Positions 1 to 5,888 of a DNA stretch of 8,176 bases are shown in pieces (position 1 is the stretch's first letter; every line of letters begins with the position of its first letter). The stretch lies in the NCBI GenBank assembly GCA_020061125.1, contig JAGUYV010000476.1, forward strand, positions 1-8,176. The letters are read 5' to 3'. This DNA is from a bacterium. GTDB lineage: Bacteria > UBP15 > UBA6099 > DSWB01. A program made the position numbers and the translations under genes. The notes under the pieces are model-generated. The model saw only the letters and a program-made list of their open reading frames with translations, ran no database searches and was not told where the DNA came from.

Positions 1-136
1 CGGCCAGGCGCGCCACGGCGCCGCCCGCGGCCCAGTCCGCGTCATCCGTGTGCGCCTGGGTCACAAGCACGGTGGAATCCTTGTATTTGCCGATTGGAAA
101 CCATGGAGTGACGATTGCGGGAAAGAATTTCGACAT
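1..136 (-). CDS. PIG-L/LmbE-family deacetylase, N-terminal part (cut by window edge)
   Basis: Only the first 45 codons are present. The translation begins MSKFFPAIVTPWFPIGKYKD and continues with a beta-strand (VLVTQ) into AHTDDADWAAGGAVARLA. That segment matches the zinc-binding AHxDD motif and following GG-x-(A/L)-AR of the PIG-L/LmbE fold (normally AHPDD; here Thr replaces Pro). Family members are zinc-dependent deacetylases acting on N-acetylglucosaminyl groups of sugars and glycoconjugates; the substrate here cannot be told. The start at 136 is preferred because a G-rich GGGGG lies about 8 nt upstream and a promoter places the transcript start near 167. An in-frame ATG at 154 (six codons longer) is possible but would leave almost no leader. 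The gene has its own promoter and is separated from the dsr cluster by 403 bp, so it is probably an independent unit. The motif is clear but the protein is mostly outside the window. Confidence 0.75.
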   Translation of the reverse strand, partial: MSKFFPAIVTPWFPIGKYKDSTVLVTQAHTDDADWAAGGAVARLA

Positions 137-174
137 GGCTTTGCCCCCGATCATAGCGCTGCATGCTGCATTTA

Positions 175-204
175 TTATTAGTGCGCGCAGTGCGCGAGTG
201 TCAA
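175..204 (-). promoter_or_regulatory. Sigma70-type promoter of the PIG-L gene
   Basis: On the minus strand a perfect -35 TTGACA (199-204) is followed by an 18-bp spacer and a TAATAA/AATAAT -10 (174-180). The spacer contains the direct repeat GTGCGCG twice (181-187 and 191-197 on the plus strand), 10 bp apart, which could be a regulator site between the promoter elements. The predicted transcript start near 167 gives a leader of about 30 nt before ATG 136. Confidence 0.5.
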
Positions 205-215
205 CACGAATTCAT

Positions 216-239
216 CCCAAATTCGCCGTTGAATTTGGG
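216..239. repeat. Perfect 9-bp inverted repeat
   Basis: CCCAAATTC (216-224) and GAATTTGGG (231-239) are exact reverse complements around the 6-nt loop GCCGTT. Neither side has a T tract, so this is not a normal intrinsic terminator. It abuts the 121-bp compound repeat. Confidence 0.75.
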
Positions 240-241
240 TG

Positions 242-362
242 GCAATCGCAAGAAGGCATGAGATGCAAGGCAACAGGCGCATTTTTGCAGTGAATAGAAC
301 TGCGGTTCATGAACAAAAAAAATGCGCCGATAACGCAGCAGATCGTGCCTTATTGCGATTGC
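242..362. repeat. 121-bp compound inverted repeat with inner palindromes
   Basis: Two 45-bp arms (242-286 and 318-362) are reverse complements at 34 of 45 positions with no gap. The outer 10 bp (GCAATCGCAA / TTGCGATTGC) and inner 11 bp (GGCGCATTTTT / AAAAATGCGCC) are perfect, and 243-261 is almost perfect. The 31-nt centre holds two more dyads: GCAGT/ACTGC (287-303) and GTTCATGAAC (305-314). As RNA or extruded DNA this would make a long stem ending in a three-way junction. No flanking target duplication or transposase is seen. It may be a small non-autonomous element, a repetitive extragenic palindrome, a structured RNA or a protein-binding site. Confidence 0.75.
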
Positions 363-363
363 A

Positions 364-399
364 GGATTCGTCAAATCTTTGACTTCTATTGACGAATCC
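364..399. repeat. Perfect 11-bp inverted repeat with an internal 14-bp dyad
   Basis: GGATTCGTCAA (364-374) and TTGACGAATCC (389-399) are exact reverse complements separated by 14 nt. The left arm also takes part in a second, competing dyad, GTCAAA-TC-TTTGAC (370-383). The half-site TTGAC thus occurs three times (one inverted) in 30 bp, which resembles an operator cluster or a switchable RNA hairpin. No T tract follows. Confidence 0.7.
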
Positions 400-443
400 G
401 GGTTCATGGGCGGCATTCCGGAACCCGCGCCTGGAAAGCGCAA

Positions 444-487
444 ACCCTTCCCATCGTCGCGTCGCATGGCGTTCGGGCGGGAAGGGT
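444..487 (-). terminator. Possible terminator of the ferredoxin/dsr transcript
   Basis: ACCCTTCCC (444-452) and GGGAAGGGT (479-487) form a perfect 9-bp stem with a 26-nt loop. In the minus-strand transcript it lies about 50 nt after the ferredoxin stop and is followed by a broken T-rich stretch (TTGCGCTTT). The long loop and weak T tract make it a poor intrinsic terminator, so it may instead be a 3'-end stabilising structure. Confidence 0.3.
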
Positions 488-539
488 CGTTAACGCGATT
501 TGATATTGCCGGTGTGTTTGTTTTTGCGGATCTGCGGCT

Positions 540-728
540 TCACTCGTCGGTGAGCGTGATGGCCTCGTTGGGGCAGGTCTCCACGCAGCTTTCGCAGCCC
601 ATGCACTCGTCCATGTTCACGGGTTCCGCTTTGCCGTCCACCATCTCCAGAACTTCAGCCGGGCAGATGTCGACACAGGATTCGCAAGCGTCGCACTTGT
701 CCTTGTCCACGGTGATTTTGTATGCCAT
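540..728 (-). CDS. 2[4Fe-4S] ferredoxin
   Basis: This is a 62-residue bacterial-type ferredoxin and presumed cytoplasmic electron carrier. Both cluster motifs are intact: C12-x2-C15-x2-C18-x3-C22-P and C42-x2-C45-x2-C48-x3-C52-P. The protein is acidic and of normal length for clostridial-type ferredoxins. The start at MAYKITVD is fixed by a near-perfect ribosome binding site, AAGGAGGTGA (736-745), about 7 nt upstream; a longer reading frame extends upstream from 842 without family similarity. Ferredoxin genes accompany dsr clusters in several sulfite and sulfate reducers, so an electron-transfer role with DsrAB or related oxidoreductases is reasonable but inferred. A 308-bp gap with a strong hairpin separates it from dsrC, so it may be transcribed separately or be a distal gene of the operon. 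Confidence 0.9.
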   Translation of the reverse strand: MAYKITVDKDKCDACESCVDICPAEVLEMVDGKAEPVNMDECMGCESCVETCPNEAITLTDE

Positions 729-768
729 TATGAGTTCACCTCCTTGCCGGGGTCGCCGGGTCTCTATT

Positions 769-796
769 ATCCTAATAAAGTGTGATACGCCGTCCA
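769..796 (-). promoter_or_regulatory. Weak candidate promoter for the ferredoxin gene
   Basis: On the minus strand TGGACG (791-796) and TAGGAT (769-774) are spaced by 16 bp, each matching four of six consensus positions. It would start transcription near 762, about 34 nt before the ferredoxin ATG. An overlapping GATAAT is a better -10 but has no -35 at a good distance. Confidence 0.25.
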
Positions 797-972
797 GTGT
801 TTTGAAAACTTTTTCCCGCCAACCCGTGCCTTTCTTATTCACACTACAGCTTGCTCAAGTGTGCTTGAGGGCGATTGCAGATTGACGGCGTGCATTGTGC
901 GAAGGATCTCGCAAATGGCGCATTGCGGGAGAAATCTCCGAATGCGCGCACATTGAAGACGCTTGGAAATTG

Positions 973-1000
973 CGGCCGGCCGGATAACTCCGGCCGGCCG
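973..1000 (-). terminator. Strong 12-bp GC hairpin just after dsrC
   Basis: CGGCCGGCCGGA (973-984) and TCCGGCCGGCCG (989-1000) are exact reverse complements around a TAAC loop. In the minus-strand transcript the stem begins 36 nt after the dsrC stop. The T-rich tail is poor (CAATTTCC), so it may act as a partial terminator or as a block to 3' exonuclease that stabilises the upstream mRNA. Either would lower ferredoxin relative to DsrC unless the ferredoxin has its own promoter. Confidence 0.5.
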
Positions 1001-1036
1001 TCAATGCCGTTGTCTTCGATGTCTGACCTGAAGTGA

Positions 1037-1354
1037 TTACACGCAGCCCGTGGGCTTGGGCAGCCCGGCGACTTTACAGCCGCCCTTGGCCGGTCCCGAG
1101 GGGAACAGTTCGTAGATCTTCTTGAGATCGAACTTGGTTTCCTTGCAGACTTTGCGAATCATGGGGGCGATACCGAACTTCAGGTAATAGTTGCGCAGAT
1201 AGTTGATGAGCACCCAGTGCTCATCGGTCAGGTTGTCCACGCCTTCCGTCTTGGCCAGGTCGGCCGCCACGGCTTCGTCCCACTGTTCCGGATCCTGAAT
1301 GAAGCCATCCTCGTCAATGTCGAGATCTTTGCCACCGAGTGATACTGTCGGCAT
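1037..1354 (-). CDS. dsrC: DsrC, sulfur-carrier partner of dissimilatory sulfite reductase
   Basis: The 105-residue protein is full length for the DsrC/TusE family. It ends in the flexible arm GGCKVAGLPKPTGCV with both conserved cysteines: Cys93 and the penultimate Cys104, spaced by exactly ten residues. This makes it a true DsrC rather than a single-cysteine TusE- or regulator-like homolog. In sulfite reduction the arm enters DsrAB, and a trisulfide bridges the two cysteines as product, later reduced by the membrane complex DsrMKJOP (not in this window). The start is set by AAAGGAGG (1364-1371), 9 nt before the ATG. The gene begins 28 bp after dsrN, so co-transcription with dsrABN is likely. 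In Desulfovibrio, from memory, dsrC lies away from dsrAB, so the linkage here is informative. Confidence 0.96.
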   Translation of the reverse strand: MPTVSLGGKDLDIDEDGFIQDPEQWDEAVAADLAKTEGVDNLTDEHWVLINYLRNYYLKFGIAPMIRKVCKETKFDLKKIYELFPSGPAKGGCKVAGLPKPTGCV

Positions 1355-1382
1355 GTGCTAATTCCTCCTTTATGGATACTTT

Positions 1383-2876
1383 TTAAGTTTTTCCAACCAC
1401 TTTTTTATATACAGATTTCAACTGGTTTTCAAGGGATTTTCCACCGTTTTCAAGAGAAACGCGGGGCGTGGCCTGCTTGCGCTCCATGTGGCGGATGGCG
1501 CTGCGGATGAGTCCTGCGGCCCAGCCGTGTTCGCCGGCCGCGTGCATGTGCGAATATGCGGCCAGCACATTGCGGTGGCACGCTCCATCGTGCGCGCCGT
1601 CAAACCCGTAGCCGCGCTCCAGGGTGAACGCCATGGTCATGGCGTCCTGGTCCCACTCGAGCACATAGGAGTAATGGAATTCGTGGCCGCGCAGAGTCTG
1701 CGCCTGTTCGAAGAAGGGGTTGGCCCGGTCCACGCGGCAGACCGTGTAGCCGTGCCCGCGGGGGCGGCGGCTCAAGCCATAGGTGATGGGCAGCGCGCCC
1801 ACCATAGGATACTCGCGCCCGTCGCACACGAGCGTGTTGCCCATGTACATGGCGCCGCCGCATTCCGCATAGACCGGCAGGCCGTCTTCCACGGCCTGGC
1901 GCAGGGCGATGCGGAATGTTTCGTTGCCCGCGAGTTGCGCGGCGTGGGTTTCGGGGAACCCGCCGCCTATGTAAAGCGCGTCAATGTCAGGCAGGAACCG
2001 GTCCGTGAGCGCGGAGATGTCCACCAGGTCTGCGCCCTGTTCCTTGAGGGCTTCGAGATTTTCCGGATAGTAGAACTGGAACGCGGAATCGCGGATCACG
2101 CCGATGCGTGGCCGGGGATGAGGCATGGGAAGACGGCTCATGCCGGGCCTGCCGCTGGAACGCAATTCCGGTGCGCCAGCAGAAAGCGCCCACAGGGCGT
2201 CCAGGTCAATGTGTTTTTCGACCGCGTCCGCAAGCTGATCCACGGCCTGGTCCACGGTGAGATGCTCCTGCGGAGGAATGAGGCCGAGGTGGCGTTCCTG
2301 GAACGGGAAGTCCTTGAGCCGGGGCATGGCGCCAATCACGGGCACCCCGCATCGGTCCTGGATCGAAGCGCGCAGCATGTCTTCGTGTCGCGCGCGCGCC
2401 ACCTGGTTCAGAATCACGCCGCTGATGGTCACATCCGGATCGAACATCATGCAGCCCAGAACCAGTGCCGCGGCCGTGCGGGTGATTTTGCTGCAGTCCA
2501 CCACCAGAACCACCGGCGCTTCGATGAGTGCGGCCAGGGCCGCGGTGCTGTAACTGCCCTGCTGGTCCATGCCGTCGAACAACCCGCGCGCGCCCTCGAT
2601 GACGGCCATGTCCGCATGGCGCGCATGTTTCACGAACGAGTCAAGCACGGGGTCGTCGCCCAGCAGGAATGTGTCCAGATTGTAGCAAGGGGATTTTGCG
2701 GAACGGGTGAGCCAGGCGGCGTCTATGTAGTCAGGCCCCTTCTTGAAGGAAGCGACCTTGCGTCCCTGACGGATGAGCGCGCGCGTGACGCCCACGCTCA
2801 CGGCGGTTTTGCCCTGCCCGCCGCGCATGGCGGCCAGGATGCAGCGCGGAGTTGTGATGGTTGTGGCGCCGTTCAT
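1383..2876 (-). CDS. dsrN: DsrN, siroheme amidase (CobB/CbiA-type glutamine amidotransferase)
   Basis: The 497-residue protein has the two-domain layout of cobyrinic acid a,c-diamide synthases. The N-terminal ATPase domain carries the P-loop RGGQGKT (residues 18-24) and FKKGPDYID (44-52). The C-terminal class I glutamine amidotransferase domain has YIGGGFPE (302-309), the nucleophile Cys339 in YAECGG, and histidines in RGHEFHYS (396-403) and SHMH (442-445). In dsr operons this homolog is called DsrN and is thought to amidate a siroheme acetate, giving the siro(heme) amide of DsrAB, with glutamine and ATP. Position directly after dsrB and before dsrC favours that role over cobalamin synthesis; CbiA is the alternative name. 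Its ribosome binding site is weak (GCGGGG just before the ATG), and a perfect hairpin lies about 20 nt upstream. The last ~30 residues are a Lys/Asn-rich tail of unknown role. Confidence 0.87.
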   Translation of the reverse strand: MNGATTITTPRCILAAMRGGQGKTAVSVGVTRALIRQGRKVASFKKGPDYIDAAWLTRSAKSPCYNLDTFLLGDDPVLDSFVKHARHADMAVIEGARGLFDGMDQQGSYSTAALAALIEAPVVLVVDCSKITRTAAALVLGCMMFDPDVTISGVILNQVARARHEDMLRASIQDRCGVPVIGAMPRLKDFPFQERHLGLIPPQEHLTVDQAVDQLADAVEKHIDLDALWALSAGAPELRSSGRPGMSRLPMPHPRPRIGVIRDSAFQFYYPENLEALKEQGADLVDISALTDRFLPDIDALYIGGGFPETHAAQLAGNETFRIALRQAVEDGLPVYAECGGAMYMGNTLVCDGREYPMVGALPITYGLSRRPRGHGYTVCRVDRANPFFEQAQTLRGHEFHYSYVLEWDQDAMTMAFTLERGYGFDGAHDGACHRNVLAAYSHMHAAGEHGWAAGLIRSAIRHMERKQATPRVSLENGGKSLENQLKSVYKKVVGKT

Positions 2877-2895
2877 GGCCCCGCCTGCCTGCGTG

Positions 2896-2923
2896 CCGGA
2901 GGGGGGATGAACTCCCCCTCCGG
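2896..2923 (-). repeat. Perfect hairpin between dsrB and dsrN
   Basis: CCGGAGGGGG (2896-2905) and CCCCCTCCGG (2914-2923) are exact reverse complements around an 8-nt loop; a G-T pair can extend the stem to 11 bp. It is in the 84-bp dsrB-dsrN spacer, about 37 nt after the dsrB stop, with no T tract on the minus strand. It therefore looks like an mRNA processing or stability element that could set DsrAB above DsrN. It also folds away a GGAGG that is not suitably placed for any start codon. Confidence 0.7.
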
Positions 2924-2960
2924 ATTTATCGCAGGTTGGTTTTTTTACAGGTGAAGCGCC

Positions 2961-4049
2961 TTACTTGATGTGGCTTGTGAACTTGAACATCGTGGTGCGG
3001 CGCAGGGTGGTGATGCCGTAGGAGCCGGCTTCGCCGAAGTCGTCAATATGCTTGTCGGTGAACTCGATGCCGGTGACTTCGAAGAATTTTTCCCAGCCGA
3101 TGCGCTCGATCCAGTCGCCCACGCGCTCGTAGCGCTTGGCGCCTGCAGCGTATTTTTCAACGATGTTCTTGATGGCTTCCACGGTCTCGGGCCATCGCGG
3201 CGGGTTGTTGGGCAGGTACGGAACAGCCAGTTTGGAGAAGCGGGGAGCGGTGCGTGCGCTGGACACTTTGCCGCCGACCCACAGGCTGATGCCGTCGTTT
3301 TCGCTGTCCGCCAGGGGCATGGCCGGGCACATGGTGTAGCAGTTGCCGCAGTACATGCAGCGTTCGCCGTTGACCTTGACGCTCTTGGTCTTGGGATCCG
3401 GCTTGATGGCCGCGGTGGGGCAGGAGCCGATGGTGGAGGGCACTTCGCACATTTTCGGCACTTTTTCCGGATCCACTTTGGGCGGAAGGCGGTGCATGCC
3501 GAGGATGGCGATGTCCGAACAGTGCACGGCGCCGCACATGTTGAGGCAGCAGGCCAGAGCGATGCGCAGCTGCGCCGGGAGCTTCATGCCCTTGAAGTAG
3601 TCAATGAGTTCGTCCATGACGGACTTGACCACGCCGGAGGCGTCGGTTGCCGGGGTGTGGCAGTGCACCCAGCCCTGGGTGTGCACGATGCTGGTGATGG
3701 AGCAGCCGGTGCCGCCGATGGGATAACCCTTGGCGGTGAGCTTGTCAATCAGCGGCTGGAGCTTGGCCTGGTCCTCGACCAGGAACTCGACATTGTGGCG
3801 GCTGGTGAAGCGGAAGTGGCCGCCGCAGAACTCGTCGGCCAGTTCGCAGTAGTCGCGCACGCGATCCGTGCAGATGAGGCGGGCGCCGCCCACGCGCACG
3901 GACCACAGTTTGTCGCCGCTCTCGGCCACATGAACCATGACGCCGGGTTTTTCAATTTCGTGATAGAGCCACTGGCCGTAATTCTTCTTGACCAGATCGG
4001 ACATGAAGTCTTTGAAATACGGAGGGCCGATGTCTGTTTTCGCTGGCAT
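2961..4049 (-). CDS. dsrB: Dissimilatory sulfite reductase beta subunit
   Basis: This 362-residue protein is the beta subunit of the cytoplasmic DsrAB heterotetramer that reduces sulfite with siroheme-[4Fe-4S]. The cluster/siroheme ligands fit the DsrB pattern Cys-x36-CysCys-x3-Cys: Cys130 (VHCHTPATD), Cys167, Cys168 and Cys172 ([13 protein letters not shown]). The inserted ferredoxin domain has Cys210 (SCPTAA) and C231-x2-C234-x2-C237 ([12 protein letters not shown]), enough for its own [4Fe-4S]. Hallmark segments include [19 protein letters not shown] (29-47) and PIGGTG (110-115). The ATG shares one base with the dsrA stop (TAATG), and its ribosome binding site lies inside the dsrA acidic tail codons, so translation is coupled to dsrA. 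The C-terminus extends a few residues (TSHIK) past the FKF where I recall Desulfovibrio DsrB ending. No dsrD follows. Confidence 0.97.
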   Translation of the reverse strand: MPAKTDIGPPYFKDFMSDLVKKNYGQWLYHEIEKPGVMVHVAESGDKLWSVRVGGARLICTDRVRDYCELADEFCGGHFRFTSRHNVEFLVEDQAKLQPLIDKLTAKGYPIGGTGCSITSIVHTQGWVHCHTPATDASGVVKSVMDELIDYFKGMKLPAQLRIALACCLNMCGAVHCSDIAILGMHRLPPKVDPEKVPKMCEVPSTIGSCPTAAIKPDPKTKSVKVNGERCMYCGNCYTMCPAMPLADSENDGISLWVGGKVSSARTAPRFSKLAVPYLPNNPPRWPETVEAIKNIVEKYAAGAKRYERVGDWIERIGWEKFFEVTGIEFTDKHIDDFGEAGSYGITTLRRTTMFKFTSHIK

Positions 4050-5305
4050 TAGTCGTCATCCTCCTCCTCGTTGGATTCAAGCCCGAGCTCTTCCGGCCAC
4101 CAGAAGAAGTACGGGTTGGAGCGGGGTTCCTTGACCATCTGCGGAATGGCCTTGATGCCCATACCCTTGAGGTACACGCGCAGGCCGATGCGCTCGATCA
4201 TTTCGCCGATTCTTTCGCGGAACTTGGCGTTTTCATCCCAGAACTCCCAGGTGTTCTCGATGAACTCGGCGAGTTCGTCGGACACGGGGGTCATCTTCTC
4301 GCGGGGCATGAAGGGGATGATGACCGAGGACATGAGGGCGCCGTTCAGAATGGGCGCCTTGGCGCCGAGCAGGATGGTGCAGCCCTGGTCCGCGCCCGGG
4401 CGCAGCGCGCGGGGCATGCAGTTGATGCAGTGCATGCAGCGGTTGCACTCGGCGTTGTTGATGGAGAGCTTGTCGCCGTCCCAGCTCATGCACTGGGTGG
4501 GGCACAGGTCAACCACATCTTTCTGGATGTCCAGCTTGACATGCTCCTCATGGGCGCCGCCGTTGGCCTTGAGTTCGCCGGCCGCGTAAGCTTTAACTGC
4601 GGCGGCATCCACGCGGATGGCGTCGCGCCATGTGCCGATGAAGGCCATGTCGGAGCGGGCCACCGAAGCCACGCAGTCGTTGGGGCAGCCCGAGAATTTC
4701 ATCTTGAACTTGTAGGGCCACATGGGGCGGTGCAGTTCCATCTGGTACTTCTGGGTGAGATCGTAGCAGACCTGCAGGTTGTCGTAGCAAGCCCACTCGC
4801 AGCGGCCGGGGCCGGCGCAGGTGCTGGGCGTGCGCAGAGCGCTGCCGGAACCGCCGAGGTCAAATCCGGCTTCAGACAGATCGTCGAAGCAGGGCTGCAG
4901 GGCATCGGTGTTGGTGCCCAGCAGGATGATGTCGCCGGTGGAGCCGTGGAAATTGGTCATGCCGCTTCCATGCTTGTCCCAGATGTCGCACAGGGTGCGC
5001 ATGGCTGTGCTGCTGTAGTACCACCCCGCGGGCTGGTTCACGCGGATGGTGTGGAAGTTTTCCACGCCGGGGAACTTGTCGGGCTGGTCTACATAGCGGC
5101 CCACCACGCCGCCGCCGTAACCCATTACGCCCACAATGCCGCCGTGCTTCCAGTGCACGATCTTCTCCTTGTAGGAGAGCTCGAGCACATTGAGAAGGTC
5201 CATTGTCGTGGCTTTGCGTTTGGCGGCCATCTTGATGTCCGCCACAAAACTCGGCCAAGGCCCCTTCTCGAGTTCGTCGAGCAGTGGAGTTTTGCTTTCT
5301 GCCAT
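4049..5305 (-). CDS. dsrA: Dissimilatory sulfite reductase alpha subunit
   Basis: The 418-residue protein carries the alpha-subunit siroheme-[4Fe-4S] ligand pattern Cys-x5-Cys-x37-Cys-x3-Cys: Cys163, Cys169, Cys207 and Cys211 ([16 protein letters not shown]). Other family landmarks are [20 protein letters not shown] (51-70), HGSTGDI (120-126) and [11 protein letters not shown] (150-160). The ferredoxin domain has LCPTQC (267-272) and CNRCMHC (287-293). Cys296 and Cys309 are extra relative to the Desulfovibrio protein as I remember it. The loop between residues about 25 and 37 is shorter than in Desulfovibrio, suggesting another lineage. The protein ends in an acidic EEEDDD tail. Start: AAAGGAGTG (5311-5319) precedes the ATG by about 5 nt. 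It begins 25 bp after the regulator gene and overlaps dsrB by one base. Reductive rather than oxidative type is inferred from the overall sequence, not from a tree. Confidence 0.97.
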   Translation of the reverse strand: MAESKTPLLDELEKGPWPSFVADIKMAAKRKATTMDLLNVLELSYKEKIVHWKHGGIVGVMGYGGGVVGRYVDQPDKFPGVENFHTIRVNQPAGWYYSSTAMRTLCDIWDKHGSGMTNFHGSTGDIILLGTNTDALQPCFDDLSEAGFDLGGSGSALRTPSTCAGPGRCEWACYDNLQVCYDLTQKYQMELHRPMWPYKFKMKFSGCPNDCVASVARSDMAFIGTWRDAIRVDAAAVKAYAAGELKANGGAHEEHVKLDIQKDVVDLCPTQCMSWDGDKLSINNAECNRCMHCINCMPRALRPGADQGCTILLGAKAPILNGALMSSVIIPFMPREKMTPVSDELAEFIENTWEFWDENAKFRERIGEMIERIGLRVYLKGMGIKAIPQMVKEPRSNPYFFWWPEELGLESNEEEDDD

Positions 5306-5330
5306 CGGGTCACTCCTTTACTATAGTTTT

Positions 5331-5813
5331 TTAATCGACCTTATTCCCTTGCATGAAAATGCGCTGAAGAACCGCGCATTTTCGGCAGATTTCCAGTTTT
5401 CGCGACCACTTTTCCTCGGGTTCGCCGGTGCAGTAAGTGCCGGTGTACATCCAGCAACTGTCTCCTCGCTGCAGCCGCCACACGATGCAGCGGTCCCGGT
5501 TCTCCTGCGGGCATTCAAGCTGCTCCCAGCAGGGCAGTATGTCCCGCCTGCGCCGGGTGCGCAAACCCACCAGGTACATGAGGCACAGCCGTTCCACATT
5601 GGCCGGCGTGTTGCGCCAGCCCTGCTCGTAGCTTTGAACGGCTTTCTTGGACACGCCCAGCAGATTGGCCATCTCCTGCTGCGTCATGCCCATGGCCTTC
5701 CGGGCCGTGCGGCAGATGTGCCTGTGCGGCACCGCCGCTCTGTTCAGGCTCTGAACACGGCCCTGCCCCGGTTTCTGTTGTCCGTCAATGTTCTCCCCGG
5801 TTTTCTTTTCCAT
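5331..5813 (-). CDS. HTH regulator with C-terminal two-CW cysteine domain
   Basis: The 160-residue protein has an XRE/Cro-like helix-turn-helix at about 35-70 (ARKAMGMTQQEMANLLGVSK then AVQSYEQGWR). A compact cysteine-rich domain follows at 95-146: Cys95-Trp96, Cys101, Cys109, Cys120-Trp121, Cys128, and C143-x2-C146. Seven cysteines with two CW pairs suggest a metal or Fe-S site that could sense redox state, metal or a sulfur species; this is inferred from spacing. The first 22 residues are low-complexity and hydrophilic; the frame stays open further upstream but without a start codon, so ATG 5813 is used, with a modest GAGG 9 nt before it. The gene is the first of the dsr cluster, ending 25 bp before dsrA on the same strand, and has a strong promoter with palindromes upstream. 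A dsr-specific, possibly self-regulating, transcription factor is the best reading, without direct proof. Confidence 0.8.
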   Translation of the reverse strand: MEKKTGENIDGQQKPGQGRVQSLNRAAVPHRHICRTARKAMGMTQQEMANLLGVSKKAVQSYEQGWRNTPANVERLCLMYLVGLRTRRRRDILPCWEQLECPQENRDRCIVWRLQRGDSCWMYTGTYCTGEPEEKWSRKLEICRKCAVLQRIFMQGNKVD

Positions 5814-5881
5814 GTGACCGGCCTCTAGACCGGTTTCCGGTTGCCGCCCGCTTTGCGCTTCCGGCTGTTTCTCCGGTTTTC
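5768..5881. repeat. Spaced CCGGTTT(T)C repeats around the regulator start
   Basis: On the plus strand CCGGTTT-type motifs occur at 5768, 5797, 5830 and 5873, with CCGGTTG at 5837 and CCGGCTGTTTC at 5861. The main copies are spaced by 29-33 bp, close to three helical turns. They span the leader and first codons of the HTH gene, so they could be an operator array. They could equally reflect a low-complexity Lys/Pro/Glu/Gln-rich coding stretch, since the frame upstream of ATG 5813 is also open. Confidence 0.4.
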
Positions 5882-5888
5882 ATCGGGC

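Larger units (their letters stand above)
137..539. other. 403-bp intergenic region rich in nested inverted repeats
   Basis: No convincing gene lies here; open frames on both strands are short and have no family resemblance. The left end holds the PIG-L promoter. The rest is packed with inverted repeats: a perfect 9-bp hairpin at 216-239, a 121-bp compound inverted repeat at 242-362, a perfect 11-bp repeat at 364-399, a 7-bp hairpin at 399-427 and a perfect 9-bp stem at 444-487. The main ones are listed separately. Confidence 0.7.
729..1036. other. 308-bp spacer between dsrC and ferredoxin, with several hairpins
   Basis: No gene is seen. Besides the strong hairpin at 973-1000, it holds a 7-bp stem GCGCATT/AATGCGC (918-924 with 941-947) that continues inward imperfectly, and CTCAAG-TGTG-CTTGAG (854-869). 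CACACT (840-845) with AGTGTG (858-863) would compete with the latter. The ferredoxin ribosome binding site and a weak promoter lie at the left end. Confidence 0.6.

Noticed and set aside
242-362. Reading the compound repeat as an integron attC site or IS end
   Set aside because: No integrase or transposase nearby, no core-site pair I could recognise, and no flanking direct repeat.
729-842. 38-codon N-terminal extension of the ferredoxin
   Set aside because: No similarity to ferredoxins; the strong ribosome binding site at 736-745 sets the start at 728.
871-880. Ten-base match GCGATTGCAG at 355-364 and 871-880, suggesting a second copy of the repeat
   Set aside because: Matches of this length are expected by chance in a window this size, and the surrounding arms do not align well.
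379-885. 168-codon plus-strand frame over the ferredoxin
   Set aside because: Antisense of the ferredoxin, which has both cluster motifs and a near-perfect ribosome binding site.
1488-2954. 488-codon plus-strand open frame opposite dsrN
   Set aside because: Antisense shadow of a GC-rich gene; the translation has no recognisable domain, while the minus strand gives a complete DsrN with all catalytic motifs.
2877-2960. Hidden dsrD or dsrD fragment between dsrB and dsrN
   Set aside because: 84 bp is too short and the sequence translates to nothing resembling DsrD in any frame.
2970-4052. 360-codon plus-strand open frame opposite dsrB
   Set aside because: Antisense shadow: Ala/His/Val/Gly-rich translation without motifs; dsrB on the minus strand is unambiguous.
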